Assembly: GCA_951799445.1 (NCBI GenBank)
Contig: OX637287.1
Location: forward strand, 44,793,724-44,857,723
Length of the DNA stretch: 64,000 nucleotides
DNA from: Pseudisothecium myosuroides
Taxonomy: Eukaryota > Streptophyta > Bryopsida > Hypnales > Lembophyllaceae
Direction of reading: 5' to 3'
Notes under the pieces: model-generated
What the model saw: the letters and a program-made list of their open reading frames with translations, nothing else
What the model was told of the DNA's origin: nothing
Databases searched by the model: none
Made by a program: the position numbers and the translations under genes
Shown: positions 51,651 through 62,418 of the stretch, piece by piece
How the letters are laid out: each line of letters begins with the position of its first letter
Numbering within the stretch: the first letter of the stretch is position 1

Positions 51651-52837
51651 AATGAGGTAGTACAGTGCTTTAGATTGTGTTAATTATAATAAATATAGTA
51701 ACCTTCCACTGTTGGGAAGAACAATGTCTTTTTCTCGGTTTACGAGCGGGGGATTTGATGACGGGAAGATTCCAGGATCATGATGTGCGCATGTGCACCT
51801 GGACCGACTATACGACGGGAGTACGGGACCACCGCGGCTGCAGCTCATGTGCAGCTAGCTGAGCGCTCATCCCGGTTGGCAACCATTCACAAGGAGAAAA
51901 CCCGAAGACTTCTACGAAACCTCAGGGCTAACTAGCTACAGTATGCAATTCACACAAATATGGGCTCCCCTAAGGCCATCGTTGTGTGCCCGCGGCGCGA
52001 CTTTCGTGTTACTTTTCCGGGGAGCAATGGAAACAGCACCAGCATCGTTAGTACTAGTAAGCAGTCTGTTGTGAGCTCTATCTGTTCCCATTCGCTGAGT
52101 TTGTGTGGTAATTGCTAGTCATGCGATGTGTGCGCTACGTGACAGCTCCGTCGTGGGCGAGTGGTGATAGATTGCATGGGCGAGTGGTCATGGACTCAAA
52201 GGTGCAACAATTGCAAGCTAGTTGCAGAATCTGTGGCCATTGCTCCTCTGTCATGGTGTAAAGGTTTCGTCATGGTGGGCGCCGCTTGTCAATTCTTCGT
52301 AGCTAGCCATGAACTGCCGTTTGTTTCTAGTAGCGGGTGCCACAGAAGAAGGCGAGTTGAGAAAGGTCCATGTCCAAAACTCTTTGAGTGCCGAATTTCT
52401 CGACAAATATCTGGAGATTGTTGAGCAGGAAGCGCGACGCCCAACGCGCCTAGTTAGTTTTCGTGCTCTGCCCTTGAATCATGTTGTTCCCAAGTTGTGA
52501 ACTCCGAATCGTGGAACCAGAATTCATTGCGAGGTTTGACATCTCCTATTGATCGAGCCCACAGTAGTTCGTTTCGAAGCGTGATACTCACTCCTGGAAC
52601 ACAATTTAACCATTAGTGGTGCGCGGGCTCTGCCGGAGAACAAGTCAATTTCACGTACAATTGTGTACAGATTCTACTATCTACGCTCCCAATATATCAT
52701 CTTCCAAAACTCCACGAAGATTCAAGTCTTTGCGAACAGCATCCAATTGAACCCCAAATCTCGCAGCACGATTCGCAAGCTTCGATCGACACCCCTAGCT
52801 AGCTAGTGCAAAAGTAACTCACACCGATTTCCCAACG
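51651..52837. other. Upstream region of the O-fucosyltransferase-like gene
   Basis: The composition is exon-like, but no conserved protein is recognised. A 63-codon frame at 52309-52500 (containing AEFLDKYLEIVEQEARR) could be an upstream reading frame in the leader or a separate tiny gene. This stretch probably holds the promoter and 5' leader of the next gene. Confidence 0.35.
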
Positions 52838-55800
52838 ATGGTGACGACGAAGACCAGCAAGAAACAGACCGTGGGAACAAGCTTCTGGTATCCCAACACT
52901 CCCGACGTACAATCCACCCCAACCACCGCCTCGCTTCTCTCCTTGTCAAAGCCTTCCCACACCAAACCCCCCTCCCCCAAGTCGCTCCCCTCCAATTGCT
53001 GGCTCACGCTCCTCACCATCTTCGCCTGTGTTTCCATGCTCCGCTTCCTCCTCTTCTGGCAACCCGGACCATTCCCCAACCCCAACACCGACGATTGCAC
53101 TGGAGCTTTGGAATCCTCGGGAGTCGGAACTTCGGGAGTCAGTATTTCTTCTAAGGATGATGGTTTCGTGACGATGACGGAGCTGGAGCGTTTGTTTTGG
53201 AAGCAGCCGGAGGGTTTAGGACTGGTGGGGTGCGTGGAGCTTAGTGATGCGTTTAAGCAAGAGTCGGCGATGGTGGTGGCGGAGAGAGGGAAGTATTTGA
53301 TGGTGGTGGTGAACGGGGGGTTGAATCAGCAACGTAACCAGATCGTGGACGCTGTGGTGATGGCGCGCGTTTTGGGCGCGGCGCTGGTGGTGCCTGTTAT
53401 GGAAGTCAATCCCATCTGGGAAGACGAAAGGTGCGCGACACTATGGGATGCTCCTTGCCTTCAATTGTTGATCAGTCTAATAAATCCCGGCAATTCAACA
53501 TGGCCTTTTTTTTTCTTCTTGGAATTGGGAGAACATGACTTTTTGTTAGGCCCCCGATTGGTATTTCTGCTGCAAAAAACCAATCTTTTTGTAGCGGGAA
53601 AACCAATCTTTTTGCAGGGGAAGGTGGGCGCCACGAGCACCTGGCCTTTGTGTCACTTGTGCGTTTCAATTCTCACACAGATTGTTGGAACTTCTCGAAT
53701 TTAAGCTTATTGCTTAAGAGTCTCACGCTTTTGGTCTTCAAATGTTGATCAGCCTAAAGCCCTGCTCGGTGCTGTGGGTTTCTGGAATCAGCAATTGAAC
53801 ATTGCCTTCGTCTTTTCTCATTGGAAATGCTAGACCACGACTCGTTTGTTAGGTCCTTATTTGTTTTTTTTGCTGCAAGACCGCGCAACAGGGGAACATG
53901 GCAAGCCTTCGTCGTTTTTCATCGGAATTGCTAAAACATGACTAGTTTGTTAGGTCCTTAACGAGAACATTAGTTTAGTCTTTTTTCGGAAAACAACACA
54001 ACAGGGGAACACGGCAAAGACAGTGCACAATATTGTTCATTGTAAAGTCATGGAATGACTGACCCCGTTTATGTGGTGCCTCTTGCAATAGTTTTTCTAG
54101 AATGCATCTGGATTCATACTCTATTTGAAAAGTGGTTCCCTATTTTGTAGGATTGTGAGTTCGAATTCTATCTCTACTTGAATGGTGGTTCCCTTGGTTG
54201 TAGGGTTCTGTGGTTTCTCCGTTAACTTCATGCTTTGGATTTCGCACAACACTTATAAATACTCTTAGTAGAAGGTGTGTCATTAAGAGGTGCAGAGAAT
54301 TTTAATGCTACCACACAATAAGCGCTTTTTTTCACCGCATTTAATAGACAATTGAAACGCACGAATCGTGCATTTTGTGCTCGATTGTTGATGCGTGTGC
54401 GCGTGGCGATCGATTTTGGCAGTGAATTCAGCGACATTTTCGACTTGGAGCATTTCAAGGAGACGCTGAAAGACGACGTGCGGATCGTGTCATCCCTGCC
54501 ATCCACGCACGTAATGATCCGACCGATGGAGGAGAAGCATACGCCTTTGAACGCCAGCCCACGATGGCTACGCCAACATTACCAGGGCAAGGTGGGTATC
54601 TCCAATTCAATCACCTTCACTAGCATTAGAGTTTGTGAGATTCACACATCGTCTAATCTGCTCTAATCCGGTCCAAAGTTTGTGGATCCATCACTCACTC
54701 TCCTAAAATTTGTTAAAAAACGAATGGGTCTAGATTTCACACTTTGAAAACCAGGTGGATTCGAAACATCCACATTGTCAAGTAAGATGAAAACCACATT
54801 AACAATCGAAGAGTAAAACGTTAGCATCGGGACCAAGAGCTCATATTCCAAACTCCCATTTCCGACGAGCGGTGCGAGAATCTAACCCCCAAATCCACAG
54901 CAAAAATCCTTTGTGAAAACGGAACAAATGTCCTTTGAATTGTGTCTTATGAAAATCGGACCAATGTCCTTTTGTGTCCAAATTCCGTTCCTTGTGTACC
55001 CTCATGTAACCACTAGCTAATGGATCCTTGTGTATCCATCCTAGTCTAGTGTATCCTATCCTATTCTATCATTACTGGACTTTGACCGCAGAATCCTTCA
55101 AAACATTCATATGGTACACATGCCTATAACTAGACAACACAGTAGGCACATTGAACTGTCCGGTGAGAGAATAAGAGAATATTTCCAGTGAATACAGAAA
55201 AAAAGAGGCACATTGAATTGTCAGGTGAAGGACAATGGTGTTTTCTCACAACAGTTGCAAAACTATGTGAACTCAAATTGAGAAAGGTCACAACTTTTTC
55301 CACAAAACCTTCCTTTCTCTTGTTCTACTTGGGAACCAACTGCATTAGTATTATTCAGCATTTCCAAAAGAGTAAGATTTCAGTAGTACCCACAGACTAT
55401 GCAACTAGTGCTAAGTCGTAGTATGTGACCGGTCATTGGCACATGTTTGAATCATTTTTCATTTCTTGACAACACTTCTGATTCCTCCCCTCCCCCACCC
55501 TGGATCCCTCCCTTGTCTGATCCCCCCTCAGATCAGTCGCGAAGGCGTGTTGCTCCTTCGAGGCCTGGACTCCCGCCTGTCCAAGGACCTCTCCCCCGAC
55601 CTCCTGAAGCTGCGTTGCAAAGTGGCTTTCCAGGCTTTGCGCTTCTCTCTGCCGCTGGAATCTCTTGGTCGTTCCCTGGCGTTGCGGATGGCGAGGGAAG
55701 GGCCGTTCGTGTCGCTGCATTTGCGTCTGGAGGTGGACGTGTGGGTGCGCACGGGGTGTCTGCCTGGGCTGGGGAGGGCGTGGGACGAGAAGGTGCGGGT

Positions 55801-57661
55801 GGAGCGGAGGGAGCATCCGGACAGGCTCACGGGGAAAGGAGGGAAAATGGGGTTCACGGAGAGGAAGCGCCAGGGGCTGTGCCCGCTCACGGGGGCCGAA
55901 GTCGCCAGGTTAGCTTAACAGACTGCTTCCCCTTCCCTTCACTCCACTGCCTCAGAATGTGGGGGAATTTATCCAGCAATTTGTTTTGACAAAGTTTTCT
56001 AGAGGTGCAGAAAATGTGAAAAATAGTGGTAAGTTGGTTGCGCAATTTGAAGCTTGGAGGGGATTTGAGCACAATGGGAGGTGGTTTGAGCAACTAGAGC
56101 TAGTTAGGACAATCGGATTTGGGACCAGACTGTCCAACTGCAACTTATTATTCAGAAATAATTGGGGGGCGTCACACTACCTGCGTCCAACTGCTATTTA
56201 TTCATAAGAAATTGGGGCTCTACCAGTTTCCAACTGCGAATTATATGAATTGCAAAAACGGAGTGTGTTATATTGTCTTCCCGAATTCAACTGGAATTTC
56301 TTCAAAAAATGTGAAAATCAGAGTGTTTGAATTAGTCGCACTACTGGTGTCCAACTGCAACTTATTCATAGGGAAATGGAGGGTGTTAACTTTCACTATT
56401 ACACGTATTCAACTGTAATTTCTTCATAGGAAATGGAAGTCTCACACTATCCAGCTGAAAATTTATTATTTTTAGTCGCATCCGTTTTCCTGGAGCGTAT
56501 ATATGTGGCGCAAAAATTGACTCATGGAAATAATGTGACCTTTTGAAGCTCTTCGCTCTTAGGCAGAGTTTTGAAATTGTGTTTTGAAATTCCCTTCAGA
56601 TTCAACAGGGACATTGAGACACCTCCCAACGCCCTCTAATAGTCTCCATTGTATCATCGGAATCGGAACGCAGGACTGTCCACTATTGTCATGTCATCAC
56701 TTTGGGAAATTAAATTTTGATTTAGTTGCTGAATGGTTTCAATTTCGTTTTTGCAGGTTACTGAAGGCGCTGGGAGCATCACAGAGGACGAGAATCTATT
56801 GGGCAGGAGGGGAGCCTCTCGGGAAGGAGCTGGCTATACAACCCCTGAGGAAGGAGTTTCCCAACCTCTTCAACAAGGACAGTCTTGCCACACCCCAGGA
56901 GCTTGAGCCTTTCAAGAAAAAGGCTTCCAGTTTGGCTGCCCTGGACTACCTCGTTTGCCTCTACAGCGACGTGTTCTTGCAATCCCATGGAGGCAACTTC
57001 GGACGCGTTATGCAGGTAAATTTCATCACATCAATTCACCAGAGAAATCACAAGCTTGCACTCGGTATGATAGTATGATGTCCCGAAGTATTCTCAACAA
57101 TTTACAGCCCTGAACAAGGAATCAGCCAACTGTTGTGACTCTTTGCTCAATCCAACTTTGATTGACATGTATGCCAACTGGTTAATTAAATCTGATAATC
57201 ATCTTGAGCCTCGGAATCCAACTCCTCTAATCCTCAACAGTAAGTCGTTTTTTTTTCTTGAAACCTCAATACAACTAAGTGGAGTTTCATGTTGTTGCAC
57301 ACCTCGGAATCCCAACTCTCAAAGGTTATCTAAATCTTAGTGATACAATCCATGAAACTAAGTTGTTATTCAACCCCAATGCAACTCAGTGGAGTTTATG
57401 CTGTTGTGTGCACAGGGCCATCGTGCTTTTATGGGGCACCGCAAGCACATCGTGCCCAACAAACGGCAAATGATTTCCCATTTTCTCAACTCCACTATGT
57501 CGTCTGCAGAGTTTGATGAAACTATTAGAGCCCTTCATGTCGACTCAGTTGGGAATCCTATACAACGACCATTAAATAGCTCCAGGGATGTGCTTGCTTA
57601 TCCTTTTCCTGAATGCATGTGCCAGAAGCCAAGCTCTTCTCAACAACATTTTTCTGTGTAA
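52838..57661 (+). CDS. GDP-fucose O-fucosyltransferase-like type II membrane protein
   Basis: Five exons join in frame: 52838-53430, 54423-54591, 55532-55908, 56757-57015 and 57416-57661, giving 547 residues. A short cytosolic tail precedes one hydrophobic segment (about 54-74, NCWLTLLTIFACVSMLRFLL), so a Golgi type II topology is likely. The catalytic region shows family hallmarks: NGGLNQQRNQIVDAVVMARV (from residue 159), SEFSDIFDLEHF (from 198), LHLRLEVD with the HxR motif (H317, R319), IYWAGGEPLG, FPNLFNKDSLATPQEL, SSLAALDYLVCLYSDVF, SHGGNFGRVM and GHRAFMGHRKHIVPNKR. The plant family acts in cell-wall and glycoprotein fucosylation or related glycosyl transfer; the acceptor cannot be read from the sequence. 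Introns 1, 3 and 4 all contain internal repeats. Confidence 0.93.
53450..54010 (+). repeat. Tandem repeats in intron 1 of the O-fucosyltransferase-like gene
   Basis: 'cttcaattgttgatcagtct' at 53459 recurs as 'cttcaaatgttgatcagcct' at 53736. The block 'ttggaattg' then 'aacatgactt' and 'ttgttaggcc' recurs three times (about 53520, 53820 and 53930). 'caacaggggaacatggcaa' recurs as 'caacaggggaacacggcaa'. A further duplication of about 60 bp, with 'gtggttccct', lies at 54120-54215. Confidence 0.75.
56125..56470 (+). repeat. Minisatellite in intron 3 of the O-fucosyltransferase-like gene
   Basis: About six degenerate units of 42-68 bp each begin 'tccaactgcaacttattcat' or a variant and continue 'aggaaatgg' then 'gtgtcacactac'. 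Unit starts are near 56131, 56187, 56229, 56282, 56350 and 56407. Confidence 0.7.
57205..57415 (+). repeat. Duplicated 3' splice region in intron 4 of the O-fucosyltransferase-like gene
   Basis: The segment leading to the true acceptor ('caatgcaactcagtggagtt' then 'gctgttgtgtgcacag') has an upstream copy about 110 bp earlier ('caatacaactaagtggagtt' then 'tgttgttgcacacc') that lacks the final AG. 'cctcggaatccaactc' is also repeated (57211 and 57302). Confidence 0.75.
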
Positions 57662-58269
57662 GAACATAACTTACACTAATAATAACTCTGGTCCTAAGGC
57701 CATCGTGAATGGAGAGCTTGGTAGGGTAGTTTAACTATCCATGGGTAGCAAGGGTTACCGATATTGCCTCCTTTTGGAAGTAGACTTAATCTGAGAACAC
57801 ATTTGGGGTGTTAAACTCAGTGCTAGCCTACATTTTGGAATTGCATTCCAAAATTATACAAAAGGATCAATAGTTTTGAGGAAAGGAGGATTCATTTGTG
57901 TTGTGACGAATTTGGCAACAAACCTAAGCAAGAATTATGAGGTTAGCTACCCCCTAATTTTTTTTACAATATTTACAGAACCCAAACCAATAGCCTTGGA
58001 CAATTAATAGTGTCAATGTACATCAAGATTTAGTGGGAATGTCAATTGTAGTGTGTAGATCAATAAGGTTGTTGGTGAATTTAAAATTTTCATTTTTCCC
58101 CATTGTAATGAGGTGTACAATATAGATGTATTACTACCATTCTTGTGGAGGCAGCATCAACTTCTTTTCATGAAAAGAAGGATAATCTAGTACAAGATAT
58201 TCCTACCCTCCTACTATATATTAAAAATAGGTATAATTCCTTGGAGTACTTGGATGTGTATATAATTAT
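57662..58269. other. 3' region of the O-fucosyltransferase-like gene, no gene seen
   Basis: No strong AATAAA or further reading frame was recognised. Confidence 0.4.
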
Positions 58270-59790
58270 GTTTTTCATCAACAATTTGTCATGAATTACA
58301 AGTTAAATTGGCCTCACACATGTGATTTGCATTAGATAGGCTACCATGTGTAACAATGTTCATCATTATGATTTATTAAAGCATTAAATTTCTTCATAAA
58401 TAATTGGTTGGATTAGCCTCATGAGCATGATTTATATTGGATAGTCTGCCACTTATAAAATTGCTCACTACTATGATTTGTCAACCAACATTGAATTTGT
58501 TCTAATTTTAAAGAAGGCAAAGGGACCCACCATGTGTAAGACTGCTCACTACTACCATTTGTCAGCCAACATTGAAGTTCTACTAATTCAAAAGAAGGCA
58601 AAAGGACCCACCATGTCAGAAACACTACTGACCACTAGCATTTGTTAGCCAGAAATCAAGTTGTTTAAATTCTAAAGAAGGCAAAGGGACCCACCATGTG
58701 TAAGACTGCTCACTACTACCATTTGTTAGCCAACATTAAAGTTCTCCTAATTCAAAAGAAGGCAAAAGGACCCACCATGTCAGAAACACTGCTAACCACT
58801 AGCATTTGTCAGCCAGAAATCAAGTTGTTTAAATTCTAAAGAAGGCAAAGGGACCCACTATGTGTAAGACTGCTCACTACTATTATTTGTCAGTCAACAT
58901 TGAAGTTGTCGGCTAATTCAAAAGACCACTATCATTTGTCAGCCAGAAATCAAGTTGTTTAAATTCTAAAGAAGGCAAAGGGACCCACCATGTGTAAGAC
59001 TGCTCACTACTACCATTTGTCAGCCAACATTGAAGTTGTCGGCTAATTCAAAAGAAGGCAAAAGGACTCACTATGTTGGAAACACTGCTGACCACTATCA
59101 CTTGTCAGCCAGAAATCAAGTTGTTTAAATTCTAAAGAAGGCAAAGGGACCCACCATGTGTAAGACTACTCACTACTACCATTTGCCTGCCAACATTGAA
59201 GTTGTCCTAATTCAAAAGAAGGCAAAAGGACCCACCATGTCGGAAACACTGCTGACTACTATCATTTATCAACCAAAAATCAAGTTGTTTAAATTCTAAA
59301 GAAGGCAAAGGGATCCACCATATACATGTTGACTACTCTAAATTGTCAGTCAACATTGAAGTTGTTCTAATTCTAAGGAAGGCAAAGGGACCCACTATGT
59401 ACAATACTATTGACCACTATGATTCAATATTAGTCAACATTGAAGTTGTCCTAATTCTAAAGAAAGCAAAGGGATCTACCATGTGCAACAGTGTTGACCA
59501 CTACGATTTGTCAATCAACATTGAAATTGTCCTAATTCTAAAGAAGGCAAAGGGACCTACCATGTTAGTGACCACTATGATTTGTCAGCCAACATTGAAG
59601 TTGTTCTAATTCTAAAAACGGCAAAGGGATGCACCATGTGTAATGTTGTTCACCACTATGAGTAGTCAGAGCATTGAATTTGTCCTCATTTTAAAGAAGT
59701 TGGAGGGATCCACTATGTATAACACTATTCATTATTATAATTTGTTTAGAGCATTGAATTTTTCTTGATTCAGATAGAGGAAGTGAAAAG
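58270..59790. repeat. 82-bp minisatellite with a dimeric (164-bp) higher-order period
   Basis: About 16 head-to-tail monomers carry 'catttgtcagccaacattga', 'ctaattctaaagaaggcaaa' and 'gggacccaccatgtg'. In the central part 81-bp and 83-bp monomers alternate. One type has 'gccaacattgaagtt' and 'atgtcagaaacactgctgac', the other 'gccagaaatcaagttgttta' and 'atgtgtaagactgctcacta'. Flanking monomers are more diverged, as expected for an array homogenised from its centre. One dimer near 58910-58930 is shortened. Open frames in it (such as 59343-59609) are repeat artefacts. Confidence 0.93.
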
Positions 59791-60377
59791 TTTCCTTTAC
59801 TGAATTAAGGATTAACAAAGTCATTGAGACAACATTGTTATCGATTAAATTCATGTATGAGTTACCTTACTACTAAATATTGGTGCTCTTCTTAAATTAA
59901 CTTTGGAATGAAAATTTCAAAATTCAAACTTCTAATAGTTTTTTACTTTAATTGCAAGGACTGACTATTGACTTTAAGGTAATTGTGCAAGGATGAAGTT
60001 TGTTTAGCCTTTGAAAGGCTTTGTAACATTAGATAATTACTACAATCAATTCATGTGTGAATATCTTCTAACATTGAGGTCTCTTGAAATTACCCTTGTT
60101 CAAAAAGGCCCCCCCAATAATTCCAAGGATATATACTAATATTAACAAATGTTTTCATGGTAAAGATTTCAAAGTAGGGATGCTTTTAGACCATTTCCAT
60201 TCCAACTTCAAAAATTGGTAACAACTTCAGCATGAGTTTGAAGAATATGAAGCAAATTAAATTCAATGCAACTATTACTCTTTCTTCAATGAAAATTTGC
60301 TTAAAAATCTTTTGAAGTGTAAAATTGCTCTAAAAATTCGGTGGGACTTGGGACATGGTGCAAAATGACACTAATTA
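59791..60377. other. AT-rich intergenic DNA, no gene seen
   Basis: Nothing recognised between the minisatellite and the small MITE upstream of the last gene. Confidence 0.45.
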
Positions 60378-60504
60378 AGGTATGTGCACCTGAAGAGACT
60401 ATCACCTAATTTCAACACCTATCTACAATACAACAATCCAAGATTCCAAGCTTGAAATCTTAGACAACTGTAGATAGGTGTGTCTATTTTAGTTGCACAT
60501 ACCT
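60378..60504. mobile_element. 127-bp MITE just upstream of the last gene
   Basis: The ends AGGTATGTGCACCTGAAG and TAGTTGCACATACCT are inverted and TA flanks both sides. A second inverted pair, CACCTATCTAC and GTAGATAGGTG, lies inside. It sits about 140 bp before the chosen start codon, so it may fall in the promoter or leader. Confidence 0.75.
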
Positions 60505-60641
60505 TAGAAGGATGCATTATGGACCTCCCACTCACAAAGCACTGCAAGGAAGATTTAGATCCTATCTAAAGAATTTTGGGTTCAGTCCTGGCTCTCAAGT
60601 GGCACTTCGATTCGGAAGATGAGAAAGACGACGAATTCCCG

Positions 60642-62418
60642 ATGCCGTGCAGAGACCTCCACATGACAGCGGCTATGGCGGTCCTAGCCATGTCGGAGCT
60701 CACAGGACTCACCATTCCGGTTCAACTGTATTCCAAAAATTACGAGTATCGCAGAAATCGCAATTGTTTAGTTGGATTCTCCATTCCTGCTTTCGCCCTG
60801 TCGAATTGCACTTCTTGTGCTGCAAGAAGAAAAAATGTATTTGCGGGGAAAGATGGAGTTGCGGATCGGCCTGGTCTAGATTTGCGATGGTGCCGGACGA
60901 GAGCCGTGGCGAGGACGGCGGCGGTGGAGGAGGGAGTGGCGGAAGCGAAGCGAGTGATTGACGAGGTGTTGATGAGCAATGGCAGCGACGACAAAGGAGC
61001 GGGAGGATTGGCGGAAGTCTCCTGGGCGTTGAACGCGGACGAGGCGACGAAGAAGGTGTTGGCCGACGCCGTGACCAAGCTCTGTGCGTGCCGCGGCCAG
61101 GACTTCGGAGAGTTTATGCGATCCCGCGACGCGCACGGCGTGTGGGAGGTCTTTTATGCGCCGCACATTTTCGCGTAAGAATTTGTCCATCTGCTGGTCA
61201 TTCTCTGATGAAAATTCAAGGCTACGTGATTGCTTTTGACGATTTTCTTGAGTTTGCAGAATCTTAGCGTCGAATCCTGTACTGTAAATGCGGTTTGTTA
61301 CGAATCTTTCTCTTTTCTCCTTTTTCACTGCTAAGATTTTAATAGCTCTTGTTGATTCTTGAGTTGCGCACGTTTTGCAAAATCTTAGCTTCAGATGCTG
61401 CACGCCAATGTCCACTTGTAGCAATCTCCTCTTTCTCCGTGGATTCTTGCACTGTTAAGAATTCAATATCTTTTGTCGATTCTTGAGGTGTGCGTATTTT
61501 GCAGAATTATAGCCTCAAATGTTGCACTGCAAATGCTGGTTGTATCAAGTCCCTCTCCGTTTTCTTCCATAGTTTACAAATTCAATCCTCCATAATAGCT
61601 TCTTGAATAGCGTGCAGCTGGCAGATTCGCAGCTTCAAATACTGCAAATTTGCAGCAGAGCAAACCACTTATAAATCATCTTTCAACATTGCTAGGAAAT
61701 CAACACTTTATGATAGCTCTTGGCAATTCTTGAGTTGTGCGGCTTGCAGAGGCGTAGCTTCGAACGCTGCTGAAGCCATTCGTAACATTTATTCTTTGTT
61801 TCCTCTTTCACCACTAAGAATTCAATGGTGCACGAATGCTATTGTTGAAACTTGACGTTCTGCGTGACCTGCAGTCGTAAACATCGACTGCTGCACGGTA
61901 AACTGCATTTGTGATTAACTTTTCTCCATTCCCTCTGGTTCGTGCTGCAGACTGAGTAGCGCAGTAGGAACGCAAATTAGACCTCTACAGTACGTACTCA
62001 CGGATTCCGGCTTCTCAAGCCACGCACGCTACTTCAGTCCCGTGGGAGAGGGCTGGCTGAGTGCATCAGGGGACTACGTGGTAATGGATGGCAAAACGGT
62101 TGAAATTATTTTCGACTCATTTTGGGCGGATAATGGACGTGATAACTTGCAACCAGATCCCAAGGGCAAGGTACGCACCATTATTTCTTGCCTTCGTCCA
62201 TCACTTCATCTTTCTAGCACTTCCTTTGAAATTCCCTTAAGAATGCCCTTTGTGTGTAGGGGAAGATTCCACGGACATTGGTGAATCTAGCTGGTAGAGG
62301 TGCGTTTATTAAAGCACTGTCGGTATATCCTGTATATTATGCTGATGCTGATGTGACTGTTTTTGAGTTCACAACACTTCGAACTAGGATCGCTGCTAGA
62401 AAAATTCGTAGTGCCTAG
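60642..62418 (+). CDS. Conserved-looking protein, probably plastid-targeted, function uncertain
   Basis: Three exons join in frame: 60642-61174, 61951-62170 and 62260-62418, giving 303 residues if the first in-frame ATG is used (ATGs at 60663 and 60675 are alternatives, and an upstream exon is possible). Residues 1-95 are rich in Ser, Ala, Arg and Cys (such as SNCTSCAARRKNVF), as in a chloroplast transit peptide. The mature part has SWALNADEATKKVLADAVTK, DFGEFMRSRDAHGVWEVFYA, GEGWLSASGDYVV, VEIIFDSFWADNG and FEFTTLRTRIAARKIRS. The beta-rich C-terminal part vaguely recalls plastid-lipid-associated (PAP/fibrillin-like) proteins, but I would not name it on that. Intron 1 is built of about six repeats of 120 bp. 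Confidence 0.8.
61238..61950 (+). repeat. Six tandem repeats (about 120 bp) in intron 1 of the last gene, with acceptor-like sites
   Basis: Units are marked by 'gattcttgagttg' or variants near 61238, 61351, 61475, 61595, 61720 and 61842. In five of six units a TTGCAG, GGCAG or CTGCAG follows within about 30 bp, then 'aatcttagcttcgaa'-like sequence. The true acceptor at 61949-61950 (GTGCTGCAG|ACTGAGTAGC) has the same form, so the repeating unit seems to include the 3' splice site. Confidence 0.75.

Noticed and set aside
52161..52500. Two overlapping small frames (87 and 63 codons) before the O-fucosyltransferase-like gene
   Set aside because: Not recognised and without independent support; the 63-codon frame is mentioned only as a possible leader reading frame.
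55433..55989. Several long open frames in other frames and on the minus strand
   Set aside because: They are shadows of exon 3 of the O-fucosyltransferase-like gene, which is GC-rich and low in stops in all frames.
59343..59609. 88-codon open frame with an internally repeated protein
   Set aside because: It lies wholly in the 82-bp minisatellite; the protein repeat only mirrors the DNA repeat.
58440..59640. Regularly spaced repeats that might look like a CRISPR array
   Set aside because: Units are contiguous 82-bp tandem monomers with no unique spacers, in a eukaryotic genome.
60876..61424. 182-codon minus-strand open frame
   Set aside because: It overlaps exon 1 of the last gene on the opposite strand; the + strand frame has in-frame splicing to two more exons.
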